From contig SIAG01000097.1 in NCBI GenBank assembly GCA_009691925.1, positions 1 to 11,539 on the forward strand: a stretch of DNA of 11,539 nt, written 5' to 3'. Within the stretch, counting starts at the first letter, position 1, and each line of letters starts with the position of its first letter. The notes under the pieces were generated by a model. It was given only the letters and a program-made list of their open reading frames with translations, had not been told where the DNA came from and did no database searches. The DNA comes from Planctomycetaceae bacterium. GTDB lineage: Bacteria; Planctomycetota; Planctomycetia; Pirellulales; UBA1268. The translations under genes were made by a program, and so were the position numbers. Shown here piece after piece: positions 1-7,306 of this stretch.

Positions 1-2
1 AT

Positions 3-1175
3 CCCAGTCTCTCCCCTTCCCTCGCCGGTCGGTCCCCCATCCTCCCCGGCGCTACCCTCGGCGTCCTCGGTGGTGGCCAGCTCGGCGCCATGTTCGCCTC
101 CGCCGCCCGGCGGATGGGCTATCGCGTTGAGGCGGTCGTCGACCATGCCGATTGCCCCGCCGCCCGGCACTGCGACCGGGTCCATGTCGGGCTCCTCGAC
201 GACCCGGCCAGGTTGGTAGCGCTCGGGGGCCGATTCGCGGCGGTGACGTACGAGTTCGAGAACGTACCGGTGGTCGCGGCCCGGGCCCTCAACGCCGTCG
301 TGCCGGTCCGCCCGGGGCCAGAGGTGCTGTTCACGACCCAGGATCGGGGGCGGGAGAAGGCGTTCCTCGTCGCCCACGCGATCCCCTGCGCCCCGCACAG
401 CATGGTCCGCTCGCGGGACGACCTTCTGGCCGCCGTGGCGCGGACGGGGCTGCCGGCCGTCCTGAAAACGTGTGGCGCGGGCTATGACGGGAAGGGGCAG
501 CGCCGCATCGACAGCCCGGCGGACGTCGATGCCGCCTGGGGAAGCTTGGGACCGGCGGAGCTGGTTCTGGAGGGATGGATTCCGTTCGCCTCCGAGCTCT
601 CGGTCGTCGCCGCCCGCGGGCTCGAGGGGGAGATCTGCACCTGGGAGCCCGCGCTCAACCACCATCGCCACCACATCCTCGACTGTTCGCTCGTTCCTTC
701 GGGGCTGCCGGAGGCCACTGTTAGCGCCGCGCGGCGGATGGCGGAGCGGGTCCTCGAGGCACTCGACGTCGTCGGCGTCGCCTGTGTCGAGTTCTTCGTC
801 ACCTCCGACGGGGGGTTGCTGGTCAACGAGATCGCCCCGCGGCCCCACAACTCCGGTCACCTCACGATCGAAGCGGCCGTGACGAGCCAATTCGAGCAGC
901 AGGTACGAGCCGTCTGTGGCCTTCCGCTCGGATCCCCCCGGCTCCGCTCCCCGGCGGCGATGGTGAATCTCCTCGGCGACTGTTGGGAGCTGGGGGAGCC
1001 TGACTGGAACGCTGCCCTGGCGGTGGCGGGGGTGAGCCTTCATCTCTACGGCAAATCGGCCCCGCGGCCGGGGCGGAAGATGGGGCATCTGACGGCCGTC
1101 GCCGACAGTCTCACCGCGGCTGAAGCGGCGGCCCGCGCGGCGCGTCGGGCTCTCGCCCGGGGGGCGGTGGGGTGA
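3..1175 (+). CDS. purK: 5-(carboxyamino)imidazole ribonucleotide synthase PurK (5'-partial)
   Basis: PurK is an ATP-grasp enzyme of de novo purine synthesis: it uses ATP and bicarbonate to turn AIR into N5-CAIR, the substrate of PurE. The first ATG is at 90, but the frame is open back to position 3. The codons at 63-89 encode VLGGGQLGA, the conserved nucleotide-binding N-terminus of the family, so the true start lies upstream of the window and translation from ATG 90 would remove an essential motif. Further support: a QDRGREKAFL segment (about 337-366) typical of PurK, the ATP-grasp stretch GWIPFASELSVVAAR, the metal-binding and substrate region NEIAPRPHNSGH (about 825-860), and the C-terminal LYGKSAPRPGRKMGHLT. 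About 390 residues are visible, near the usual full length. purE is often adjacent and could lie just outside. The gene converges on the crtQ-like gene with a 15-bp gap. Confidence 0.95.
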   Translation, partial: PSLSPSLAGRSPILPGATLGVLGGGQLGAMFASAARRMGYRVEAVVDHADCPAARHCDRVHVGLLDDPARLVALGGRFAAVTYEFENVPVVAARALNAVVPVRPGPEVLFTTQDRGREKAFLVAHAIPCAPHSMVRSRDDLLAAVARTGLPAVLKTCGAGYDGKGQRRIDSPADVDAAWGSLGPAELVLEGWIPFASELSVVAARGLEGEICTWEPALNHHRHHILDCSLVPSGLPEATVSAARRMAERVLEALDVVGVACVEFFVTSDGGLLVNEIAPRPHNSGHLTIEAAVTSQFEQQVRAVCGLPLGSPRLRSPAAMVNLLGDCWELGEPDWNAALAVAGVSLHLYGKSAPRPGRKMGHLTAVADSLTAAEAAARAARRALARGAVG

Positions 1176-1190
1176 GCGGCCAGCGCTCCG

Positions 1191-2336
1191 CTACTGGGGC
1201 GACAGCGATCGGCCCCGCCAGCTCGTCTTCAGGCCGAGCGAGCGGCGGATCAGGGCGGTCCACTGGATGCCGAGGAACACTGCCACGCCGAGCGGATGGA
1301 CCAGGGCGCTGGTGAGGCTGTGGCCAAAGCGGTGGACCGCCAGGAGTCTCGGGGCCCACGCGGCGGCCGCGGCCGCCAGTGCCATGGCCACGCCCCAGGT
1401 CGGCCAGCCCTCCCATCCAGCGGCGAGGCCGGAGCCGAGGAGGAGTGCCGGGAGGATCTGGCCGCCGGCGAGGAGAAGGGTGAAGGGGAGGATGCTCCCC
1501 GCCGCGGCGATCCCCTCGGTGGCGTTCTTCCCGAGGCCCCGCAGCACCTCCCGTTCGGTGCCGTACATCCGGCAGCGGGCGATGTCACCGGCATCGAACA
1601 GATCGCTCGAGAGGCCCGCGGCCCGATAGGCGCGGGGGAGCTTGATGCCGTCATGGAGGGAGGCCTTGATGGCGGCATGGCCCCCGCAAGCCCGGTAGGC
1701 CTCCCGCCGGGTGATGAATAATTGGCCACATCCGGCGGCGAGTCCGGGGCGGTTGTCGATACGGGCGATCGCCAGCGGGAGGTAGCCGAGGAGCACGAAG
1801 TGGATGAGCGGGAGGAGCAGCCAATCGAGGAGGCAGCCGGTCTCCTGGCGGGGGAATCCGCTCGCCAGATCGACGCCTCGTGTCTCGAGGAAGGCGACCG
1901 TCCGTGCCAGGGCATCAGGCTCGAGGGTGACGTCGGCGTCGAGGAACACGAGGAGATCGTGGCGCGCCGCTTGGGCGAGCTGCCAGCAGGCGTGCTGTTT
2001 GCCGCACCAGCCGGGGGGGAGCGGCTGACCGTGGAGCAGCCGGACGCGCGGATCGGTGACGGCAAGGGCCGAGACGATCGCCGCGGTCTCATCCCGGCTG
2101 TCGTCGTCGAGGATCACCAGTTCGAGGTCGACACCGCGGTTGGAAAGAACGGCGGCGGCGAGCCGGCCGATGACCCGGGCCTCGTCGCGGGCCGGCACGA
2201 GGACGGAGACCCCGGCGGGGCGCGCGCCCGGCGCCGGTCGCGGGGCGCGGGTGAAGAACCGCAGATTGGAGAGCGTCAGCAGCGCCGGCAGGCTGGCCAA
2301 CGCCAAGCCCGGCAGGGTCCACCAGGCCAGGATCAT
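1191..2336 (-). CDS. crtQ: CrtQ-like family 2 glycosyltransferase (carotenoid glycosylation)
   Basis: This 381-residue membrane-associated GT2 enzyme most resembles CrtQ, which glucosylates 4,4'-diaponeurosporenoate in staphyloxanthin synthesis. An N-terminal membrane segment (residues 3-20) precedes a GT-A catalytic domain: VSVLVPARDEA (43-53), the acidic cluster LDDDS (76-80), GWCGKQHAC (109-117, a signature shared with CrtQ and HpnB-type enzymes) and the metal-binding DAD (133-135). HDG (228-230) is a candidate catalytic base region, and RCRMYGT (254-260) resembles CrtQ's FRMYQ motif. Three hydrophobic segments follow (about 281-300, 313-329, 345-361). The ATG overlaps the stop of the acyltransferase gene by 4 bp, with GGAG 8 bases upstream, so translation is probably coupled. 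It is the last gene of the operon. The sugar donor and exact acceptor cannot be read from the sequence; a hopanoid-related glycosyltransferase is the main alternative, but the crtN/crtP context argues for a carotenoid. Confidence 0.82.
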   Translation of the reverse strand: MILAWWTLPGLALASLPALLTLSNLRFFTRAPRPAPGARPAGVSVLVPARDEARVIGRLAAAVLSNRGVDLELVILDDDSRDETAAIVSALAVTDPRVRLLHGQPLPPGWCGKQHACWQLAQAARHDLLVFLDADVTLEPDALARTVAFLETRGVDLASGFPRQETGCLLDWLLLPLIHFVLLGYLPLAIARIDNRPGLAAGCGQLFITRREAYRACGGHAAIKASLHDGIKLPRAYRAAGLSSDLFDAGDIARCRMYGTEREVLRGLGKNATEGIAAAGSILPFTLLLAGGQILPALLLGSGLAAGWEGWPTWGVAMALAAAAAAWAPRLLAVHRFGHSLTSALVHPLGVAVFLGIQWTALIRRSLGLKTSWRGRSLSPQ

Positions 2337-3178
2337 TGCCGCGGCTCCGGGGAGGGGGGCGGACGGCTGCCGTGGGAGGGATCGAACGGTTGGCCCGCGA
2401 GCCAGGCACGGAGTCGGCGGCCGAGATCGTAGACTCCCCCCACCCCGACATCCCCGGCCAGGAGCGTGCGGAACGGGGCCGGGTCGCGCCCCCGGGCGGC
2501 CCGGGCCAACCGGTCCTGGGTCGCCTCGAGACGCTCCGCGAGGAGCGAGGTCCAGTCATGGGCGTCGAGGCCGTCGCCCCGCCCCATCGGGATCGGGTCG
2601 CCGAAGGCCACGAGCGCTTCGGGCAAGCGCTCATTCCAAAACGGGTACTCGACCGCCATCGGCACGATCACCCCTTGTTCGTTCGCTCCCGCGGCGTGCC
2701 CAACCCCCGGGCGGATCACGATCGGGCGCTCCCGCGGGTCGGCGAACTGCCCCTGGGCCGTGACCCAGAAAATGACGTCGGGGCGACGGCCGGCGGCCCG
2801 GGCGATGCGGAGGAAACGGGCCGCGCCGCGGCGCGTCCCTGGCTCGATGCCGAACAATCCAATTCGTTCGAGGAACCGGTACTTGCCCAGAGCCGCGGCG
2901 TCGATCGGGCCGTAGTTGAGCCGATCGGGCCAGAGCTCTTGGGCGACGGTGAAGAACACGAGCGGATCCCACCAGCCGGGATGGTTGGTGTAGAGGATTA
3001 CCGGTTGACCCCCGAGATCGGGATGATCGGGCCCTCCCCCCGCGCCGCCGAGCAACCGCAAGCTGTGGAAGTGCCGGCGCATCGAACGACGGACAGAGAC
3101 CATGAACCAGTGATAGAGGGTTCGCGAGAAGGGGGGGAGTTGACCCCGCCCATCACTCCCCGTAACGGCGCTCTTCAA
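2333..3178 (-). CDS. PlsC-type acyltransferase in the carotenoid operon
   Basis: A 281-residue member of the lysophospholipid acyltransferase (LPLAT/PlsC) superfamily, which moves acyl groups from acyl-ACP or acyl-CoA to a hydroxyl. The HX4D catalytic motif is NHPGWWD (H66, D71). The usual FPEGTRS block is replaced by VTAQGQFADPRERP (139-152), and the following VPMAVEY (172-178) matches the VP block. No clear membrane span is visible, so it is probably peripheral. The start is TTG at 3178, supported by a strong GGAGG (plus-strand CCTCC, 3184-3188) five bases upstream, in the 19-bp gap after crtP. The stop overlaps the crtQ-like start. Its position between crtP and crtQ suggests it esterifies the carotenoid sugar, the step done in Staphylococcus by CrtO, an unrelated small membrane protein. 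That role is inference; ordinary phospholipid acylation is possible. Confidence 0.82.
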   Translation of the reverse strand: MKSAVTGSDGRGQLPPFSRTLYHWFMVSVRRSMRRHFHSLRLLGGAGGGPDHPDLGGQPVILYTNHPGWWDPLVFFTVAQELWPDRLNYGPIDAAALGKYRFLERIGLFGIEPGTRRGAARFLRIARAAGRRPDVIFWVTAQGQFADPRERPIVIRPGVGHAAGANEQGVIVPMAVEYPFWNERLPEALVAFGDPIPMGRGDGLDAHDWTSLLAERLEATQDRLARAARGRDPAPFRTLLAGDVGVGGVYDLGRRLRAWLAGQPFDPSHGSRPPPSPEPRQ

Positions 3179-3183
3179 GAGTT

Positions 3184-3188
3184 CCTCC
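3184..3188 (-). promoter_or_regulatory. Shine-Dalgarno site deciding the TTG start of the acyltransferase
   Basis: The minus strand reads GGAGG then AACTC then TTG. This is a full anti-16S match at a five-base spacing, placed after the crtP stop at 3198. It favours the TTG at 3178 over the internal ATG 25 codons later (residue M26), which would still leave HX4D intact but has no such site in view. Confidence 0.6.
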
Positions 3189-3197
3189 CAAGCGCCG

Positions 3198-4766
3198 TCA
3201 GACCGCGCAGGAGGCCGGCGTCGACACCGGGCCGGAGGGCTCGACGAGCCGATCCTTATCGACGGTGTCGGCCGCGATCCAGCCCGACATCATCACCATC
3301 GGCATGCCCGGACCTGGGTGGGCAGAGCCACCGGCGAGGTACAGCCCTTCGATGTCGGGAGAACGGTTCGAGGGCTTGAAGGCGCCGAAGAATCTGCCGT
3401 GGCTCGCCAGGCCGTAGATCGCGCCGTCTAGGACGTGGTAGCGGTCGTTGATGTCCTGCGGCGTGAGGAACCGCTCGACGACGATATGCTGCTCGATATC
3501 CTCGAGTCCGGCCGTGGAGACGAGTTTCTCGATGATCCGCTTCCGATAGGGGGCGAACATCTTCGACCAGTCGTGGTGGGGCCGGAGGTAGGGGGTATGA
3601 ACGAGCACGTAGAGGGCCTCCCCTCCGGGCGGCGCCACCTCCGGTTCGGTGACGGCCGGGGCGCAGACGTAGCAGGTCGGATCGGGGGCCGGCTCCCCCT
3701 TGCGGTAGATGAAATCGAACTCCTCGTGCGGGTCGGCTGAGAACACGAAGTTGTGGTGGAGGAGTTGTTCGTAACGGCGGTCGAGGCCGAGGTAGAGGAC
3801 GACTCCGGAACAGGCCGGCTCGTACTTCCGCCGCCCGAGAAATCGAGCGGCGGGCGCGCCTTCGACAAGCTCGCGGTGAGTGCGGACACTGTCGGAGTTG
3901 CTCACCACCACGGCCGCCGGGATCGTCTCCCCCTGCTCCGTCACTACGCCGCGCACCTTCCCTTTCTCGACGAGGATCCGGCTGACGGCGGTGCGGGTGC
4001 GGATGTCGACTCCGAGATCGACCGCCAGGCTGGCCAGGGCCCGTGGCACGGCACCAGTTCCCCCGCGCGGATACCAGACCCCGTCGCGCGACTGCATGTT
4101 GGCGATGCCGCAGAGGATTGCCGGCGAGGATTCGGGGCAGCTTCCCACATACTGCGTGAAATGATCGAACATCTGCGCCGCCCGGGCGTCGGGCACGAAG
4201 GCCCGGACGGTGCCCGAAACGCTGTGCCCCGGTCGCATCCCCATGATCTCGCGGAGCATCCCCACATTGAAACTGCGGTGCGGGTCGAACATGTCGGAGA
4301 GCCCGCCCACCGGGCGCCAAAAGAAAAACTCATCGGAGATCCGGTGGAGCCGCTTCGAGAGCTCCATGAACCGCCCGTACCCCTGCCCCGCCCCGGTCCC
4401 CGGCGCGTGGCGGTCGAGCGTGGCCTGCATCTGCGGCACATCAGCGCACAGATCGAGCGTCGAACCGTCGGTAAAGAAGCTCCGCCACTGCGGGTCGAGC
4501 CGGATCAGGTCGAGGGCTTGGTCGACGTCGCGCCCGGCCTCGGCGAAGATCCGCCGCAGGACCTCCGGGATCGTGAGGATCGTCGGCCCCATGTCGAAGC
4601 GGTAGCCCTGCTCCGAGAGGATCGCCGCCTTCCCCCCGACCCACGGATTCTTGTCGCACAGCGTCACTGCGTAGCCGCGTGCCGCCAGTGTGCAGGCGGC
4701 GGCCAAGCCACCGAGTCCGGCCCCGATGACGACGACCCGGTTCGATTCGTTGACGGTTTGCATCAT
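3198..4766 (-). CDS. crtP: CrtP-like carotenoid oxidase/desaturase (CrtI family)
   Basis: A 522-residue FAD-dependent amine-oxidase-fold enzyme of the CrtI/CrtN/CrtP family. The N-terminus carries the dinucleotide-binding GAGLGG (15-20), then VGGKA and FDMGPTILT. Several blocks match what I recall of staphylococcal CrtP rather than CrtN: QWRSFFTDGSTLDL, YVGSCPESSPAIL, LLHHNFVFS, GAIYG, and the C-terminal FAD-contact segment GGSAHPGPGMPMVMMSG (479-495). CrtP oxidises the terminal methyl of 4,4'-diaponeurosporene toward the aldehyde or acid, so this is the likely oxygenation step on a C30 carotenoid. Two adjacent ATG codons open the frame; the outer one at 4766 has GAGG five bases upstream and was kept. 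It lies 99 bp after crtN and 19 bp before the acyltransferase. The exact oxidation level cannot be told from sequence, and a plain desaturase role remains possible. Confidence 0.85.
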   Translation of the reverse strand: MMQTVNESNRVVVIGAGLGGLAAACTLAARGYAVTLCDKNPWVGGKAAILSEQGYRFDMGPTILTIPEVLRRIFAEAGRDVDQALDLIRLDPQWRSFFTDGSTLDLCADVPQMQATLDRHAPGTGAGQGYGRFMELSKRLHRISDEFFFWRPVGGLSDMFDPHRSFNVGMLREIMGMRPGHSVSGTVRAFVPDARAAQMFDHFTQYVGSCPESSPAILCGIANMQSRDGVWYPRGGTGAVPRALASLAVDLGVDIRTRTAVSRILVEKGKVRGVVTEQGETIPAAVVVSNSDSVRTHRELVEGAPAARFLGRRKYEPACSGVVLYLGLDRRYEQLLHHNFVFSADPHEEFDFIYRKGEPAPDPTCYVCAPAVTEPEVAPPGGEALYVLVHTPYLRPHHDWSKMFAPYRKRIIEKLVSTAGLEDIEQHIVVERFLTPQDINDRYHVLDGAIYGLASHGRFFGAFKPSNRSPDIEGLYLAGGSAHPGPGMPMVMMSGWIAADTVDKDRLVEPSGPVSTPASCAV

Positions 4767-4865
4767 CCCTTCCTCGGCTCGGCTCGTGCCGGCGCTTGGC
4801 TCTTGACGGTCTCGGTTTTCGGTGGCGATCGATCGGCAGGGAGCGGGGGCTTCGGTGCCGGCGGA

Positions 4866-6416
4866 CTAAACGGTGGCGGGAGCCCGCGGGCGACCGGCCG
4901 TCGTCAATGGGGAGGGTTGGGGAAGGCCCGCGAGACCGAGGTCGTCGAGGAGCAGATCGGTCGTGATCCGGGCAGAGGAGTAGATCACAGGCAAGCCGCT
5001 GCCGGGATGGGTGCCACCCCCGACGAGGTACACCCCGTCGAGGTCCTCGAAGCGGTTGTGCGGACGGAGATGGAGCATTTGGCCGAGATCGTGGGAGAGG
5101 TTGAACGTCGCGCCGCGGTAGATCTCGTAGTCATCCTGCCAGTCGTCCGGCGTGATCATCTTCTCGAAGCGGATCCGCTCCCGGACGCCGTCGATCCCCA
5201 TCCGCTGGAGCTGATCGAGCGCCACCTCGCGGTAGCGGGGGGCCTCGCGGCGCCAGTCGACGTTGGGATGGCGGTGGGTGACCGGAATCAGCAAGTAGAG
5301 CGTGCTGTGACCGGCGGGGGCGAGGGAGGGATCGGTGATGCAGGCGTTTTGCACATACATCGACGGATCGGGACCGAGGGCATGGCGGGTCTCGATGTCG
5401 GCGAGGTTGTCGCGGTAGTTGGCCGACAAATAGATGGTGTGATGGGGCACGTCATACTGCCCCTCGATCCCGAGGTAGAGCATGAACGTCGAGCAGGAGA
5501 ACCGCTTCGAGGCGATCCGCCGGTCGCTCCAGCGGCGCCGCAACCGGTCGGGAACCAAGCGCGTCATCGAGCGGGCGAAGTCGGCATTGATGACCGTGGC
5601 ATCGGCCTCGTACTCCCCCTCCTGCGTCTGCACCGCGGCGATTCTGCGGCCGTCGAAGCGGAGCGATTCGACCGCTTCGGAGTAGTGGATCTCCACCCCC
5701 ATCTCACCGGCGATCCGAGCCATCGCGCTCGACACCGCGCCGCATCCGCCGATCGGATGAAAGACGCCGTGCTCGTATTCGAGGAACGACAGGATCGAGA
5801 ACAGGCTAGGGCAGCGGAACGGTGACATCCCCAGGTATTTCGACTGGAACGTAAACGCTAGACGGATCCGTTCGTCGCGGAAAAAGCTCCCCAGCTCGTC
5901 GTTTAAGCTCCGCCATGGCTTCAGGAGCGGCATGAGCTTGATGAGATCGGGGTTGACCAGATCGCGCCAGCTCTCGAAGGGCTTCTCGAGGAACGGCGCG
6001 AAACGAACAAACTTCTCCCGGGTCTCATTCATGAACCGGGTAAAGGCACCGGCATCGACCGGCGACAGCCGGGCGACCTCGGCCTCCATCCGGCCGATGT
6101 CGGGCGTGGCGAGGAGCTCCCCACCGGCACCGAAGACGAGCCGGTACTGGGGATCGAGCCGGACGAGATCAACCTCACGCCGCAGATCGCGGCCGCAGAC
6201 GGTGAAGATGTCGTCGAGGACCCTCGGGTAGAGGAAGAAGGTCGGCCCGAGATCGAAGCGGAAGCCCTCGGGGGTGTTGATCGTGCTTGTCCGTCCGCCG
6301 GGAAACGGCAGACGTTCGAGGATCCGCACGCGGACGCCGGCGGCGGCCAGCAGCATGGCGCAACCAAGTCCACCCGGCCCGGCCCCAATGATGTTGACCG
6401 TCTTTTCCTTTGCCAT
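4866..6416 (-). CDS. crtN: CrtN-like C30 carotenoid desaturase (CrtI family)
   Basis: A 516-residue FAD-dependent desaturase that by family introduces conjugated double bonds into a C30 backbone (dehydrosqualene, or squalene in hpnCDE-containing bacteria). It begins with IIGAGPGG (9-16), then FDLGPTFFLYP. Internal blocks resemble staphylococcal CrtN: YLGMSPFRCPSLFSI, SCSTFMLYLGIEG, DPSMYVQNACITDPSLAPAG. The C-terminal cofactor segment GGGTHPGSGLPVIYSSARIT spans 466-485. The frame is open to an ATG at 6506, but the ATG at 6416 puts the FAD motif at the family's usual distance from the N-terminus and was chosen. The 30 extra residues would be unconserved Pro/Ser/Trp-rich sequence. Neither start has a strong Shine-Dalgarno site (GGTGGG abuts ATG 6416). 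It is the first gene of the operon, downstream of a candidate promoter near 6556. Confidence 0.87.
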   Translation of the reverse strand: MAKEKTVNIIGAGPGGLGCAMLLAAAGVRVRILERLPFPGGRTSTINTPEGFRFDLGPTFFLYPRVLDDIFTVCGRDLRREVDLVRLDPQYRLVFGAGGELLATPDIGRMEAEVARLSPVDAGAFTRFMNETREKFVRFAPFLEKPFESWRDLVNPDLIKLMPLLKPWRSLNDELGSFFRDERIRLAFTFQSKYLGMSPFRCPSLFSILSFLEYEHGVFHPIGGCGAVSSAMARIAGEMGVEIHYSEAVESLRFDGRRIAAVQTQEGEYEADATVINADFARSMTRLVPDRLRRRWSDRRIASKRFSCSTFMLYLGIEGQYDVPHHTIYLSANYRDNLADIETRHALGPDPSMYVQNACITDPSLAPAGHSTLYLLIPVTHRHPNVDWRREAPRYREVALDQLQRMGIDGVRERIRFEKMITPDDWQDDYEIYRGATFNLSHDLGQMLHLRPHNRFEDLDGVYLVGGGTHPGSGLPVIYSSARITTDLLLDDLGLAGLPQPSPLTTAGRPRAPATV

Positions 6417-6527
6417 CCCACCGTTGTCCAATGACGACCATGACAAAAAAGACGACCGTGCCACATCGGGCCACCCTGCCGGAGGGCGCGGGCCGTCGCG
6501 GGGCATGGCGTCCGAGCCGCATCCGCG

Positions 6528-6545
6528 CGGGGCTTAGATGCCCCG
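6528..6545 (-). promoter_or_regulatory. Inverted repeat in the crtN leader
   Basis: A perfect 6-bp inverted repeat, CGGGGC and GCCCCG, separated by a 6-base AT-rich loop. It would form the first hairpin of the crtN leader if transcription starts near 6549. No T-tract follows on either strand, so it is not a convincing terminator. It could be a 5' stabilising hairpin or an operator half-site pair; the function is a guess. Confidence 0.35.
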
Positions 6546-6555
6546 GAGCGTCGGT

Positions 6556-6564
6556 ACTATAGCA
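6556..6564 (-). promoter_or_regulatory. Candidate extended -10 promoter for the carotenoid operon
   Basis: On the minus strand the sequence TGCTATAGT contains TATAGT (5 of 6 matches to TATAAT) preceded by TGn, the extended -10 form. No good -35 is seen, which is usual for extended -10 promoters. It lies between the stop of the upstream secreted-protein gene (6624) and crtN, and is the most AT-rich spot in a GC-rich gap. Predicted start of transcription is near 6549, giving a leader of about 130 bases to ATG 6416. Confidence 0.42.
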
Positions 6565-6623
6565 CCGCGCCGCAGCGGGGGCAGGTCGGGGGGCGCCGGC
6601 GACGATCGGGCCAGCAGGGAACG

Positions 6624-7259
6624 TCAGTACGCCGACCAGTAAGCGCCGCGGACCGGCCGCAGGCCACCGAAGGGGCCGCGGCGATAGAGCGGGACCGCAA
6701 CGGCGGTGGGCACCATCTGCACCGTCGGGGCCATGGCCACCGGTGCCATGACCACGGTTGGGGCGTAGGCGGGGGCGTAGGACGGGGCGTAATACGAGGT
6801 CACGGCGACCGGTCCCGACATGGGCGAGACGAACTCGGAGTTGGGGGCGTAGGCTGCCACGGTGGGGGCCGCGGCGGCGTAGGAGGGGGCGTAATAGATG
6901 GTGACGGGGCGGGCAACAGTGGTCATCGCGGGGACGGCGTAGCTCGTCACGGCCATCGAACTGCCGGGAACGACCGCGGTCAGCGGCATCGAGATCGCCG
7001 CCATCGGGACGGTGTTGACCACCGGGGGGGAGAAGGCGGAAACGGCGGCGTAGTTCCCCGCCGGATTGTAGTTGGCAACATACGGGCCGGCCGGAGGGGC
7101 GAATCCGGTCACAATGGGGCGGTAGACGATCGTCTGGGCAACGGCGTCGGCGGCCCCGAACCCCCCCCACCCGGTGCCGAGCAAACCGGCCAGGGACGCG
7201 AGGAGCACCCTGCCGAAACGGCCAGAAAACGAAGCGGATGCGGTGTGTGAGCGGGTCAT
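6624..7259 (-). CDS. Secreted Tyr/Ala/Pro/Val-rich low-complexity protein, function unknown
   Basis: I do not recognise a family. From ATG 7259 the product is 211 residues. It starts with a basic segment and a hydrophobic core (about residues 17-36), with a likely signal peptidase I site at AVA|Q (41/42). The mature part has almost no charge and is built from loose repeats: IYYAPSYAAA (121-130), SYYAPSYAPAYAPTVV (155-170), then alternating AP/V/M stretches (171-189). It closes with a basic tail, LYRRGPFGGLRPVRGAYWSAY. Aromatic and Pro-rich composition suggests a cell-surface or envelope structural role (inference only). The frame is open to 7520, but ATG 7259 starts directly before the signal peptide and has GAGGA eight bases upstream. 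It is on the same strand as crtN but 207 bp away from crtN's chosen start, with separate candidate promoters. Confidence 0.75.
   Translation of the reverse strand: MTRSHTASASFSGRFGRVLLASLAGLLGTGWGGFGAADAVAQTIVYRPIVTGFAPPAGPYVANYNPAGNYAAVSAFSPPVVNTVPMAAISMPLTAVVPGSSMAVTSYAVPAMTTVARPVTIYYAPSYAAAAPTVAAYAPNSEFVSPMSGPVAVTSYYAPSYAPAYAPTVVMAPVAMAPTVQMVPTAVAVPLYRRGPFGGLRPVRGAYWSAY
6761..6895 (+). repeat. Irregular GGGGCGTA-type short repeats within the secreted-protein gene
   Basis: The plus strand shows GGGGCGTAG-like units near 6760, 6772 and 6784 (about 12-base spacing) and again near 6844, 6875 and 6886. They encode, on the minus strand, the recurring YAP and YYAPSYA peptide units. They are degenerate rather than identical, as expected for a coding microrepeat. 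Confidence 0.5.
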
Positions 7260-7306
7260 CGGAGGGATCCTCGAGGAGGGCGGAAAGGCCTCATGCCTTC
7301 CCTTGG

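Noticed and set aside
2336..3379. 347-residue plus-strand open frame
   Set aside because: It is antisense to the acyltransferase, whose HX4D motif and operon overlaps support the minus strand.
4826..4835. Palindrome CGATCGATCG in the crtN-crtP gap
   Set aside because: Short GATC/CGATCG runs are frequent in this GC-rich sequence; there is no nearby promoter element, so no function is supported.
3753..5825. 690-residue plus-strand open frame
   Set aside because: It runs antisense across crtP and crtN, has no recognisable motif and is rich in Arg, Gly, Glu, Val and Asp, as expected when GC-biased codons are read on the opposite strand.
6417..6506. N-terminal extension of CrtN to an upstream ATG
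   Set aside because: It would add 30 unconserved residues ahead of the FAD motif, which in this family sits within about ten residues of the N-terminus.
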